From Lepidostoma basale (lineage: Eukaryota; Arthropoda; Insecta; Trichoptera; Lepidostomatidae), in the NCBI GenBank assembly GCA_022606425.2, contig JAHDVF020000022.1, forward strand, positions 340,908 to 404,907: a stretch of 64,000 bases of DNA. The letters are read 5' to 3'. Under the pieces are notes generated by a model, which did no database searches, was not told where the DNA came from, and saw nothing but the letters and a program-made list of their open reading frames with translations. A program made the translations under genes and the position numbers. Below are positions 52,580-63,114 of the stretch, one piece after another (the first letter of the stretch is position 1; every line of letters begins with the position of its first letter).

Positions 52580-53320
52580 AAATTTCACCATCCACTAAAC
52601 CCAATGCGCTAAAAAAGTATAACTTCAAAAATACGTGTGAATGCACGATGCAACCTAATTGAACGTTTTTTTTTCCACAAATCGAAATGATAATGTTTTA
52701 TTACGATACACACTTTTTATTGCAGTAAAGAGTGGGTTTATTTCCTGTTTTATTATCTCAAATATTGTCCTTCGCCGTGTTTTGCGAGTGCCGAGTGGTT
52801 GTAAAGGTGTTGCTACGAGCATTCAAGTTTTCCGGGTAATTAAAGACTTAAGTATTTGTTGTGTCCCAGTGACCCACGCTCGCTGTCCGGTCTATTATTT
52901 TACTAATAAGAAGTTTTTTGCGTGAGTTTTATGCATTTTTTTTTCAAACAATTCTTAATACCTTTTTATACATATATATTCGGCCATGCAATTAAATGTG
53001 GCAAGCTTGTTTTTCTCGCTACTCGTTATTACGTTTCACTATATTGTATATGATTACACTATTTAACGTAAACAAATAGTTTTATTTCGTAGAAAAACCA
53101 CCTTGAAGTGTGTGATTTGCCACGTTTTATTACACGAAATATTGAAATTTATTCAGATAGTCATGACCTACGACTTGTATTCTGTGCTATTAATCTACAT
53201 CTTAGTATTCTTTCTAGCGTAATATTTGAATATTACAAATAAAAACTTTAATATAAATAAAATATTTCAAACTAATAATTTTCGGCTTGTTTGTAAAATT
53301 TACAGTACATTGCAAAGAAC
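52580..53320. other. No gene recognised
   Basis: 52735-52920 is somewhat GC-richer and preceded by an acceptor-like TTTTTATTGCAG, but no coding or repeat identity was found. Confidence 0.4.
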
Positions 53321-53324
53321 TCCT

Positions 53325-53545
53325 TTACTGCCATCTTTGGATGGAAAAAGAAGCCGAGAACGACCGAGGAAAGCATGGCATGACCAAATTAAGAAATAGT
53401 TAAAAGACGGCTACATTTGAAGCTGGAAAAATCGACGAACTTACATGTTACGATGTATGAATGCAGAAGTATATCAGAACAGAGCAATTCGCGGTCTATC
53501 CTTTCTGCCTACCTCTTCGGGGAAACGGCTGAATGGTTAGTTGGT
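53325..53545 (+). pseudogene. LINE-A 3' end
   Basis: GRKRSRERPRKAWHDQIKK, then RCMNAEVYQNRAI and CTACCTCTTCGGGGAAACGG. The hairpin keeps a G-U pair. GATGGTTAG-type tail. Confidence 0.7.
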
Positions 53546-53771
53546 AGTAGTTAGTTTGTAAAGAGCGCAATATGTCCATTAAATTCTTTGAACTAGTAAA
53601 TAATGAAAAAAAAAAAAAACTAATACACGCGTATACAACGTAAAACACCATTTCCATAAAATATAATAAAACTTCTATAAAACATACAACCTTTTTAATT
53701 CGATATACTCGTACGTTAAATATATTTACAGCCTGGTACGTTAAATATATTTACGTACTTTAAATATATTT

Positions 53772-54751
53772 ACAGTCTGGTTTGATATCAATAAAGGTGT
53801 CAAACACGGTTGCGTAATGTCCCCGTGGTTATTTAATCTGTATATGGACAATTGTATGAAAGAGCTGAAAGGGTTGGATGTAGGTGCCAAAATGAGCGGA
53901 GTGTCAGTAAGCTGTCTCTTGTATGCGGATGACGCTGTCCTACTTGCAGACAACGAGCATGAACTACAAGTCCTGGTGAATTGTATGTATGAGGTATGAT
54001 GCGAAATGATCTGATGATGAATGTTAATAAGTCCAAGGTAATGATTTTTGAAAAGGAAGAAACCACGACAGTCTGCAACATTAGCGTGAATGGTGAAAAT
54101 TTGGAGCAAGTAGTTGAGTTTGTGTATTTAGGTAGTATGTTTACAAGAGATGGGAGATTGGAGAGGGATATTGAAAGAAGGGTTGGGGCAGGCAACAAAG
54201 TGAATGGTGCACTTAAAGTTGTCATCGCAAACAAAAACCTATACAAAAAAAGGTAGAATGGCAGTGCAAAATGGTGTTCTTCTACCGACCCTTATGTATG
54301 GAAGCGAAGCATGGAACTGGCAAAAGAAGAATGAAAGTAGAATAAATGGAATAGAAATGAGATCTCTTAGACGAATATGTGGATACTCTGTGTATGATAG
54401 AGTGTCGAATGAAAATATAAGAAGTGAATGCGGTGCGAATGATGGTGTCATGAACAAAATAATGAAAGGATCATTAAAATGGTTTGGACATATGGAAAGA
54501 ATGAATGAAGAAAGAATGATAAAAAAATTATATGTTAATGATGTAAATGGAACCAGAAATAGAGGAAGACCGAGGAAAACGTGGCACGATCAAATAAATC
54601 AAATATTGAATGTCGGCCATGTGAGGAGTCAGAGAAATCGACGCGCGTGCATGACTCGATGTATGAATGTTGAGGAAGCGAGAGAAATATGTCAGGAAAG
54701 AAAGGTGTGGCAGTCCATTCTTTCTGCCTACCCCTTCGGGGAGACGGCGTG
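53772..54751 (+). pseudogene. LINE-A reverse transcriptase C-terminal half, best copy
   Basis: Begins in the RT palm: GVKHGCVMSPWLFNLYMD, then LLYADDAVLLAD with the intact catalytic YADD at 53922-53933. A one-base shift near 53996 and another in an A-run near 54250 break the frame. FVYLGSMFTRDGRLERDIER, VLLPTLMYGSEAWNW, GSLKWFGHMERMNEERM, RNRGRPRKTWHDQINQILNV and SILSAYPFGETA complete the usual tail. A 13-bp repeat, GTTAAATATATTT, occurs just left of the copy and again after GATGGTTAGTTA, fitting a target duplication. No endonuclease domain remains. Confidence 0.88.
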
Positions 54752-54764
54752 ATGGTTAGTTAGT

Positions 54765-55320
54765 TAAATATATTTCATTGCTGTTTGTGACCTTTTATTA
54801 TAAAATAGGCGTGTTATAAGTTAGTATTCTCTTGAATGCGTTATTTTACAAGAAATAAAAAAAACACGCTAAACAATACATTTTTTGCACGGAGATTTTA
54901 AACTTTATCGACTTGTTGACGATGTTTTTGACAATAAAATTGTCAATTTTATACATTTCAAATTTCTAACAGAACACACCCATTAATTATTACATTAATG
55001 TTATCAATGAAAAAGAAAACATACCTAGTAAAATAGATAATATTATACATGACAGGTGTTAAGTTCTTGATTCAAATAGTTTTACTTAATATTTTTATTA
55101 TTCACTTACTTCCCATTACCAATTTTGGAAATTAGGAAATTAGGATTTAGGTTATTGAGTTTTTATCGTTACTGAAGCGACAATTTATTTATTTGACACA
55201 TTCATAATGGAGTGTGTTCAGTGCCAAACAAGTAATAAATAATACATTAATGTTACATATTTTTATACAAACAATTAGTAAATTTTAAAATTACAGGTTA
55301 AATTAACAAACAATAATTAT
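54765..55320. other. AT-rich stretch, nothing recognised
   Basis: No supported feature. Confidence 0.5.
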
Positions 55321-55323
55321 ATA

Positions 55324-56645
55324 CGAGGTCTGTTCAAAAAGTATCGCGAATTTTATATTTTTTCAAAAAGTATTTATTTATTCATGAATATCTATTTTGT
55401 CCCCTTCAAAGTAATTCCCCTCGGATATAATACATTTATGCCAACGTTTTTTCCAATCCTCGAAGCACTTAAAAAAATCATTTTTTGTGATCTTGTTCAG
55501 CTCCTCCTTCGATGCCGTCTTTATCTCCTCAATCGTGGCGTAGCGTCGTCCTTTCATGGGCCTCTTCAGTTTTGGAAACAGGAAAAAGTCACAGGGGGCC
55601 AGGTCTGGGGAATACGGTGGCTGCGGCACCATTACTGTGTTGTTTTTGGCCAAATATTCGCGCACAAGCAACGATGTGTGAGCAGGGGCGTTATCATGGT
55701 GCAAAAGCCAGTTTTTGTTCTTCCACAAATCCGGGCGTTTCTGGCGGATTGCTTCGCGCAAATTGCGCATAACTTGCAGGTAATATTCCTTATTGACCGT
55801 ACTACCCTGTGGCAAGAACTCATGATGCACCACGCTCCTGCAATCGAAGAAAACTGTGAGCAAAACCTTCACGTTCGACCGAACTTGGCGCGCTTTTTTT
55901 GGTCTTGGCTCATGCGGCAGCTTCCATTGGGATGATTGAGCTTTGGTTTCCACGTCATAACCATAAACCCATGATTCGTCACCAGTTATGACCCTCTGGA
56001 GCACATTTGGGTCGTCACGGACCGAGTCCAACATCTCCTGAGCAATGTTAACGCGATGCTGTTTTTGGTCGAAATTGAGCAATTTTGGCACGAATTTCGC
56101 GGCGACCCGACTCATGCCCAAATCATTGGTTAAAATCGAATGGCACGAGCCAATCGATATGTTTAGGTCCTCAGCAACTTCTCTAACGGTGATTCGACGA
56201 TTGGCTAATACTATTTTCTTCACTTTATCAATGTTTTCGTCTGTTGTTGACGTGCTCGGGCGTCCGGCACGCTCTTCGTCGTTCATATCTTCTCGGCCCT
56301 CTGAGAACATTTTGTACCACCGATAAACGTTGCTTTGGTCCAAGGTAGCTTCACCATATGCCACAGTCAACATTCGAAATGCGTCCGCGCACTCTATTTT
56401 GTTTTTCACACAAAATTTGATACAGATTCTTCGATCCATTTTTTGGAATAGGCAAAAATCGAAGACGAGCCAAAACACATCCAAGCAAAACAGCTGTCAA
56501 AAATTAACTAAACATTCAAAACGGCCGACCTTGTCAGCATAAGTAAGGGACATGAGTACCAACATAACGCTACAAATAAATCAAAAATCAAATATACGTA
56601 GCCAGCGGAAATTCAAAATTCGCGATACTTTTTGAACAGACCTCG
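55324..56645 (-). mobile_element. mariner-family transposon, apparently complete
   Basis: Inverted repeats of 31 bp are identical at both ends (outer part CGAGGTCTGTTCAAAAAGTA, inner TCGCGAATTTT), flanked by TA at 55322-55323 and 56646-56647. Length 1322 bp, normal for mariner. It carries a single full-length transposase frame. Confidence 0.93.
55378..56439 (-). CDS. mariner transposase, 353 aa, uninterrupted
   Basis: A cut-and-paste DDE/D transposase acting in the nucleus on the element's own inverted repeats. The N-terminal part (residues about 1-110) has two helix-turn-helix regions: NVYRWYKMFSEGREDMNDEE, then the linker RAGRPSTSTTDENIDKVKKI, then TVREVAEDLNISIGSCHSIL. Catalytic motifs follow: ITGDESWVYGYD (first Asp), LLHHDNAPAHTS (second Asp) and YSPDLAPCDFFLFPKLK (third Asp, 34 residues after the second, the D34D spacing of mariner). 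The family length is about 340-355 aa. I chose the ATG at 56437-56439 (MDRRICIKFC), because the in-frame ATG 15 codons upstream adds sequence unlike the family. There are no stops or frameshifts. Activity is inferred, not shown. Confidence 0.93.
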   Translation of the reverse strand: MDRRICIKFCVKNKIECADAFRMLTVAYGEATLDQSNVYRWYKMFSEGREDMNDEERAGRPSTSTTDENIDKVKKIVLANRRITVREVAEDLNISIGSCHSILTNDLGMSRVAAKFVPKLLNFDQKQHRVNIAQEMLDSVRDDPNVLQRVITGDESWVYGYDVETKAQSSQWKLPHEPRPKKARQVRSNVKVLLTVFFDCRSVVHHEFLPQGSTVNKEYYLQVMRNLREAIRQKRPDLWKNKNWLLHHDNAPAHTSLLVREYLAKNNTVMVPQPPYSPDLAPCDFFLFPKLKRPMKGRRYATIEEIKTASKEELNKITKNDFFKCFEDWKKRWHKCIISEGNYFEGDKIDIHE

Positions 56646-56649
56646 TACC

Positions 56650-57410
56650 ATAATAATTGTGCGGAAAAAGGAATAGAGAAAACTTACTTATAGATTAATT
56701 ACATTATAAAATCATGAAATTTCTATAATTTTAAATTATAAACAGAGAAAAAATTATTCAATGATATAATTACGAGCTTTGATTGTGATGACAGTAATAC
56801 TTCTATGGTGATGGGAAGTGTGAAAAATACACTGAGGATTTCTCTGAGAAAGTTTTCCCCTCCCTACCACAAGAGGGCATTGAAATTTTTTATGTTGAAG
56901 ATCACCATTAGCAACGCATTTACAGATAAGAACAGTTGATTTTGAATAGAATTATTCAGTTATTTTTCGACCATTGTATTTTTTTTATTTGAAAACATGA
57001 AAATGGAACTCTCTTACGTTAAAATATTTTCTTTACAAAAAATTCCAGTAAAGGGTCTCTTTATTAGAATTATATAGTATTCGCATGTGTCATAGTAAAT
57101 AGCTTCATTATGGTGATTAAACGCCAAAATTATTTGATATATTTTATTTCATCGCTCACAAACGCGTTGTTGGTAGGTGCTAAGGTTTCTTTTACGACAA
57201 ATTAAAAAGGAATAAACTTGGACAAAGTTTGTTGTTGATTGTTCGAAAGGATAGGTAAAAAACTCAAAAAAGGATATTTAAATTGTTGGTCAATAACATT
57301 TATACTTATTTTTTTAAATTAATGCATGCATGGAATGAATTCTGAATTTTTTGAACCAAAACTCTATTTGTTTAACTAATATGAGTTTGTTTATCTCGAT
57401 ATATTATGAA
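56650..57410. other. AT-rich stretch, nothing recognised
   Basis: No supported feature. Confidence 0.5.
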
Positions 57411-57414
57411 GATG

Positions 57415-57640
57415 ATTAATACGATTGAAAATGTCTGTTTCTAGAGGTTTTATTATATTTTATGGGAATGACATGTTTCGGATTGCTAAAGAATTATCAA
57501 CACATTTTATAATGCTTTAGCAAGGCGAGACATGTTATTCCCATAAAATATAATATAACTCTAGAAACGGCGTTTTTATTGTATTAATTATTTAATGTGG
57601 AGTTTTACATCATTATTCAAGAAATCATCAATGTAATAAT
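57415..57640. repeat. Foldback element, hammerhead-like family A, both arms
   Basis: Outer TAATACGATTGAAAATGTCT and its complement near 57570. The inner arms GGGAATGACATGTTTCGGAT and AATGCTTTAGCAAGGCGAGA, CATGTTATTCCC keep the overall form, but GAAAC has become GAGAC in the right arm. Confidence 0.65.
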
Positions 57641-57644
57641 TAGT

Positions 57645-59030
57645 TTTGTATCGTTGTGAACCTAAATATTAATTAAACATGAATATGTTTTGAAGGCAGT
57701 ATACCTTCATCGCAACGAAATTATTAAGAAGAATATTAAAATATATTACATTTGAAACATGTTCAGATGTATAATCTAATTTAAGTAGAAAAAATAGTAT
57801 TTGATTCATAATAGTTATATGTAGGCGTGAATTATATTCCCATAACCTTTGCCCTTTATTGCAGAAACCTAATTGTTATCCAAAGATTCGAATGTGTAAG
57901 AACGGTAATTATTTCTTCCGCTGGTTTGCGTTATGTAGGGTACATGAACTTTGCGTTGCTGTGCCTTGGCAGTGACCTTGACACACATTCCACAATAACA
58001 ACGCGACTATTTACTTGGCTTGCATACTTTTTGATGCGTCTGCAAATTTTTTTTAATGAACGTATTTGTTTTTGTTTCCACGTGTGAGTTATGTGATGGG
58101 AATCTATTGGGCGATAAAATAAACACACTAAAATTTTCAGCAAGCTCTTTTGATATTTTGGAAATATACAGGTATTATATTTAGTTGACATACATTCAAT
58201 CGTGGATACTGGTGAATATTTACAATCAATTATAAGTATATAAGTATTTATTTGTATTTTTATATAAATATTATTACATTTTTTTTTATGTTGCAACGAC
58301 GTCGATAACATTTCAGAGAAGACTACTTAATTGTACACAATTCATATATACTAGTATGTATATAGTTGTATCTTACACTTGACTTGAATTTTACCTAGTC
58401 TTACACTTTTTTCCTTTATCGGTTTCAAAATATAATGATCCTTGCTGGTAATTATCTCAAGGATATTAATTACTATGTAGTTATTTAAAAAAATATTCCT
58501 ATATTATGAGTTTATTTTCAATTCTACACAGCTGACTCAGTCAAGCTCTGGGGTTATCTATATATTATATGTTCCGATATTCGCCTTACAGCTGAGGAAA
58601 CCATGGAAAACCTCAACCGGTTTATTTGGGTATGATTACGGGGAGAATAAAAAGTTGTTCGAAAATGTTTGTTATATAAAAACAACTGTGTTCACTTAAT
58701 GTAGCTTAAGACTATGTGTTTTACAACACAAATATTTTATTTATTACACACATGTCTATTTTGTATTATATATAGTAATATTAAAACATTTTAAAAATAG
58801 TGTCGGTTTTTTGTTATTTATAATAGTAACGATACACACGTGATTTTCTATTCATAAATATTGGTCGGGTTAATGATTCTATGCGTTTTAAAATGTTAGA
58901 CAACTATGATTTTTTTTAACATTGTGTAAAATTTGTTAAATTCAAAATACAGTAAACTCGTGGAAAAAATATATAAAGGCAATTTTATAAATGCTTGTTT
59001 GGTATCGTTAATTGTTACTATGTCATTTAT
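57645..59030. other. AT-rich stretch, almost nothing recognised
   Basis: A possible decayed foldback (TTTTGAAGGCAGTATACCTT) lies at 57691-57720. 58530-58625 contains GAGGAAACCATGGAAAACCT, a word that looks repetitive. No gene. Confidence 0.4.
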
Positions 59031-59034
59031 TTTT

Positions 59035-59104
59035 TCATTAACAATGATGTAAAACTCTGCCTTCAATAATGAATACGAATGAAAACGTCTGTTTTCTTGA
59101 AGAT
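59035..59104 (-). repeat. Family A outer end
   Basis: TTAACAATGATGTAAAACTC and AATACGAATGAAAACGTCTG, then GTTTTCTTGAAG, abruptly joined to retrotransposon-like sequence. Confidence 0.55.
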
Positions 59105-59450
59105 TTTTATCATGTCATCTCAGGAAGTTTGAAAAACTTAATATGGAAAAGCCCTGCCATGAAGATCAACAGCAAAGTAAGGATATGGGATAGAATGCAG
59201 AGTGGACATCGCAATTACAAAAAACGCGCCCAGAATGTCTTGAGAAAAGAAGGCTTTCATGAAGACATCTTGTAAGACACTGCGTGTCCGAATCAAGAAG
59301 TGAAAGAATAAGGGAAATATGCGAGGACGAAGATGTCGTTAGATGAGGGAGGCAAAGACAAAGACATTGGCATGCAAACTTGAGAATGAATCCATATAAA
59401 TTCCCTCACATTGTGCTGCACAGTCAATCCCAAGGCAGATGATAAATCGA
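59105..59450 (+). pseudogene. Probable LINE-B-like fragment
   Basis: INSKVRIWDRMQSG and RNYKKRAQNVLRKEGFHEDI are protein-like. Downstream RIREICEDEDVVR and GRQRQRHWHANLRMN parallel REICEVDDIIRWSRQRKRDW of LINE-B. Frames are broken. Confidence 0.4.
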
Positions 59451-59694
59451 ACCAAATATTGTTTCAGTAAACAAATCTGCATTTAAATAATTTTCCATAA
59501 TTAATTATGCATCCAAATATATTATAAGGCAATTGGTGTGATACATGAAATTCATTTTATGTAAATCGAAAATGATTCTATGTGATTATATTATTCAATA
59601 CTTGTATAATCAAAGATTTTGCCATATTTAAATTACTTTATATTTTTTACAATTGCTGCAAGCTGAAAATTGCTATACGAGTTTGTCTTAGTGT

Positions 59695-60055
59695 GATTTC
59701 CAAAGTGGTCAATACAGACCCCCAGGGGTCTACGACAACTTGCAAGGGGTCTACTACAATTGTAAAAAAAATTGGGGGTCCATGAGATGTAAATGGGGGT
59801 CCACGAGATGGTTCAACTTTATTGAAACGCAATTTTGTTTTTACCTCATTTGGGGAAATCGGACGACCGAAATCGTTGGCGACCTTATTTTTTTTAGCTG
59901 ATGAATTTTTTAGCTGCATTGGGGCAAATTCGACAACGAATTCTGACTTTTTTGTTTCGGTTTTTTTTTGCCCTGAAAAAAAACTATTTTAACACAAAAT
60001 AGAAGAAATCGGCAAGGGGTCTACGCGACAAAAAAGCTTGGGAACCTCTGTACTA
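59695..60055 (-). mobile_element. hAT-type non-autonomous remnant
   Basis: Its right end reads on the minus strand CAGAGGTTCCCAAGCTTTTT. Internal GGGGTCTACGACAACTTG and GGGGTCCACGAGATGG repeats and the left TTTCCAAAGTGGTC are typical of decayed hAT elements. No transposase domain was identified. Confidence 0.55.
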
Positions 60056-60309
60056 GAATATTAAACGGATGGTGGTCTAGGAGATAGAACCCTTGACTCC
60101 TGATCTAGGGGACTTGGGTTCAAGCCTGGACACGACCAAATTCCTTCTTCATAATAATGATGTACCTATAATATTTCTGCTTATATTGGAGATTGTATAA
60201 TAAATTCTAATACCATTGATTCATATCATTGGTGTGAGTCTTTTTTTTTTACTATATTAATATTTCCACTGGATTATTTATCTTTATTAAAATTTATACA
60301 TATTGTATC

Positions 60310-60430
60310 ATTACTGTTAAAATTTAAAACACTGTTGTAATATCATACTTTATTTTTATTCACTGAGAGTGTCGCGACAGCTGTTTCGCCAACCGATGTT
60401 GGCATCATCAGGTGTTACAATAAACTATTG
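60310..60430 (-). repeat. Hammerhead-like family B unit, single arm
   Basis: AAAACACTGTTGTAATATCA and TACTTTATTTTTATTCAC precede the core 60376-60411. The opposite arm is absent. Confidence 0.6.
60376..60411 (-). ncRNA. Hammerhead-like ribozyme motif, family B, best single copy
   Basis: Minus strand: CTGATGA, extra T, stem II GCCAAC-ATCG-GTTGGC (six perfect pairs), GAAAC, stem III palindrome ACAGCTGT, C17. Stem I can form C-G and C-G pairs next to the core and UGU/ACA beyond an internal loop. Compared with the copy at 17615, one stem pair changed from U-A or U-G to C-G on both sides. Confidence 0.5.
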
Positions 60431-60434
60431 TATC

Positions 60435-61030
60435 ATATTTACCGTGGTGGAACTGTACCTACCGTGGTAGAACTGTACCGTAGTGCATTTTCCCTATGAC
60501 AACATTTTCCTTAACCGAATTAACTTTCTCCATTAATCACGCCTAACTTGTTATAGAGCTCACCCGAACGGAATTTTTTGGAATTTCCGGTGTTCATAAA
60601 GTATGTTCCTATTTCTCTTATGATATTGTAATTATTGAGATCATCCATGGCGAAGAGAGAGGACGTGTCCTACATTCGAAGCCTCGGCTTGTGTTGCATG
60701 TCGCTCTAGTGTGGTGTGGTGACCTCACTATATCGTATACAATTGTATACTCGCAATAATGTGCATGTTCTTATAATTTGTTCATACAGAATTATTATTT
60801 ACTCCAACGAATTGTCGATTAAATGTTTATAATAATATTAATACCCATGTGATAATATGTATCAGTATACAAATAAGTTTATGAATGTTTTTCATTGTCC
60901 CGATTATGAAGATTTGTATAATATTTCCGAAACTAGACGAAAAAAATATTTGTCCGTTCTGAAAATATTATCGTAATTTACTCCAATACATTATCATCAG
61001 GGTATTTGCTAATATTTGTTAATATCACCT
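60435..61030. other. No gene recognised
   Basis: CTACCGTGGTAGAACTGTAC is doubled near 60442-60480. Otherwise AT-rich. Confidence 0.45.
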
Positions 61031-61034
61031 GATA

Positions 61035-61290
61035 CTAATATTGTATACGAATGAAAACGTTTTGTTTTCTAGAATTTCATATTATTTTTTGGGAATGACA
61101 CGTTTTTCTTTGCTAAGACATTATCAATAATAATTAACACGAATGAATCGGTTTCCTAGAAGTTTTATTATATTTTATCTTCTTCTTCAACATTTCCCTG
61201 CTGGATATAAATAAGCCTCTTCCATTTTCCTCCACTCGTATATTTTATGAGAATATTTTTTTAATATTGAGTTTTCCATTTTGTTCAAGA
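61035..61290. repeat. Family A fragments, degenerate
   Basis: TATACGAATGAAAACGTTTT, GGGAATGACACGTTTTTCTT, ACATTATCAATA, then ACACGAATGAATCGG and ATATTGAGTTTTCCATTTTG, TTCAAGAAACAATA. The hammerhead-like box has decayed to GAAAAACG. Confidence 0.5.
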
Positions 61291-61294
61291 AACA

Positions 61295-61700
61295 ATATTT
61301 ACAAATTTATAATTATGTGCACAAGTCTTAGCGAGGCCTTGTGCACTTACAAGTCTTATGATTTAATACATTTAAGTATGGTCGAACATTAAAACGGTTA
61401 ATACAAAAATTCAGGTAATTGTAGTGACGGATATTCTTTAGGTACACAATAAAAAGAATATACGAAGAACGCTTCATATGTTGTCTAGAAATAATACAAA
61501 CCGAAATATACGAAAATCTAAAAAATATTCATCCCATCATTGATTCTTCCAGATTGTAGGTTTAACAGAAGCTCGTAAAAAAGCGGTCATCAAGTCATAT
61601 TCAAACAGTTAACATTAAATTCATTTGGGTAATTTAATTGCTACGAGTATAATGACGCTATAAGAAACGGACACATTATTTTAAGTATACCTTGTAATTA
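61295..61700. other. AT-rich stretch, nothing recognised
   Basis: No supported feature. Confidence 0.45.
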
Positions 61701-61729
61701 TTTGTTGTTTCTTGAACAATGACGTGAAA

Positions 61730-62185
61730 GCATGGAACTGGCAGAAGAAAGATGAGAGCAGAATAAATGCGGTAGAGACGAGATCCCTAAGAGGTATGTA
61801 TGGTAGAACGATGTACGACAGAATCTCAAATTCTGATATTAGAAAGGAACGTAGAGCGAAAGAAGGTTTTATGAATAAAATTATGAAAGGATCGCTGCGT
61901 TGGTTCGGACATATGGAGCGCGTGGGCGAAGAAAGAATGGTTAAAAAAGTAAACGTTAACGATGTAAATGGAGTATGGAATCGAGTTAGACCGAGGAAAA
62001 CATGGCATGACCAAATTAATCAAATTTTAAAGGTTGGTCATGTTAGAAGCCGGAAGAATCTACGTGTGTGTATGAATCGCTGTATGAATATGGAGGAAGC
62101 TAGGGAGTTATGTCAGGATAGAGTAGAGTGGCGGTCCATTCTCTCTGCCTACCCCTTCGGGGAAACGGCGTGATGGTTTTTTGTT
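61730..62185 (+). pseudogene. LINE-A 3' end with 11-bp target duplication
   Basis: The direct repeat ATGACGTGAAA flanks it (61719-61729 and 62186-62196). The frame is open for about 150 codons: AWNWQKKDESRINAVETRSL, GSLRWFGHMERVGEERMVKK, RPRKTWHDQINQILKVGHV and SILSAYPFGETA, stop. It is 5'-truncated after the RT domain. The target was the outer end of a family A element (TTCTTGAACAATGACGTGAA). A young insertion. Confidence 0.85.
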
Positions 62186-62199
62186 ATGACGTGAAACTT

Positions 62200-62735
62200 C
62201 ATATCAAATGAATAAAAGATAATTTATCCAAATATTTTAAATATACTCGTATTTACATGTTTCCCCTTGTTGACACAACCAAATTTGTAGTATTTCGCTA
62301 AAGAGGAGTATTTTATCAATGACTTTTATCATGACTCATGAGAGACAAATTAAGTTTTGTTACTTCTGTACTTTTCTTGTACTTGGATCTTCTGGCTTAC
62401 AGAGGTTCAGCTCTAATGGCTATTCTTCTCTTACGTCAATAGGAAACATTGTTGGAATGTGATTCTGTTCTTTTCGTGATTTTTAGGACCTATAAATATG
62501 TTTGTTTTAAAAAATAAATTACAAACATAATATTTCTAGTTATACACCTCATCTCTGTCCAGCGCAGGCATCTCTGTCCTGCGCCATGTCGTATATTAAT
62601 CTATCTATTTAACTTATAATATAACAATAATGGTTTCTTTCCCATCTTTCCAGTGATTGTCAATTAAAATAGTTTAATTTCAAATTTAGATTTTCGAACG
62701 TGTGTTGAAGGAACTATTTTTCTCTGCACAAGCAA
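62200..62735. other. AT-rich stretch, nothing recognised
   Basis: No supported feature. Confidence 0.45.
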
Positions 62736-62739
62736 GCCG

Positions 62740-63060
62740 AAGTGATGAGCTCCCGTCGTCAGAGCATTAAGAGTTTCGTTCTCGTTTATTTTTCCAGCTC
62801 GGAGGCTGCAATTAAGTCGGGCTTATTAGGAATCTGGTGGATCACCCGAAGGGCCGGGGCTGGAGGGGGCCCTGGCGGCGAGCCAGCGCGGGCTCCGACC
62901 CGCGTGTGGGATAGGCCCAGAATATATAAACAAACGCCCTCGTCCATGTCTATTTTAGTTCCTTCCAGACGAGAATTTATTACTCGGATGTTAGGCTCCA
63001 AACGTAAGAATAGCTGCTTTTTGGAGAACACTCATGATTCATGTCATGGACCTTACAGGG
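62740..63060 (+). other. GC-rich non-repetitive block
   Basis: A stretch such as CCGAAGGGCCGGGGCTGGAG and GGCGAGCCAGCGCGGGC in AT-rich surroundings. A 121-codon plus-strand frame spans it but shows no domain. ATATATAAACAAACGC nearby could be a TATA-like site. It may be a conserved regulatory element or an alternative exon of the host gene; it has no repeat relatives in the window. Confidence 0.35.
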
Positions 63061-63114
63061 AATGGTTTACTGTTGGCGTTGTCGTTATTTTACAAGGCAA
63101 TATATGAATTAATT

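Noticed and set aside
55384..55935. 183-codon plus-strand ORF
   Set aside because: Antisense shadow of the mariner transposase.
58530..58625. Conserved-looking segment with GAGGAAACCATGGAAAACCT
   Set aside because: Looks repetitive, but I could not tie it to a family or a frame.
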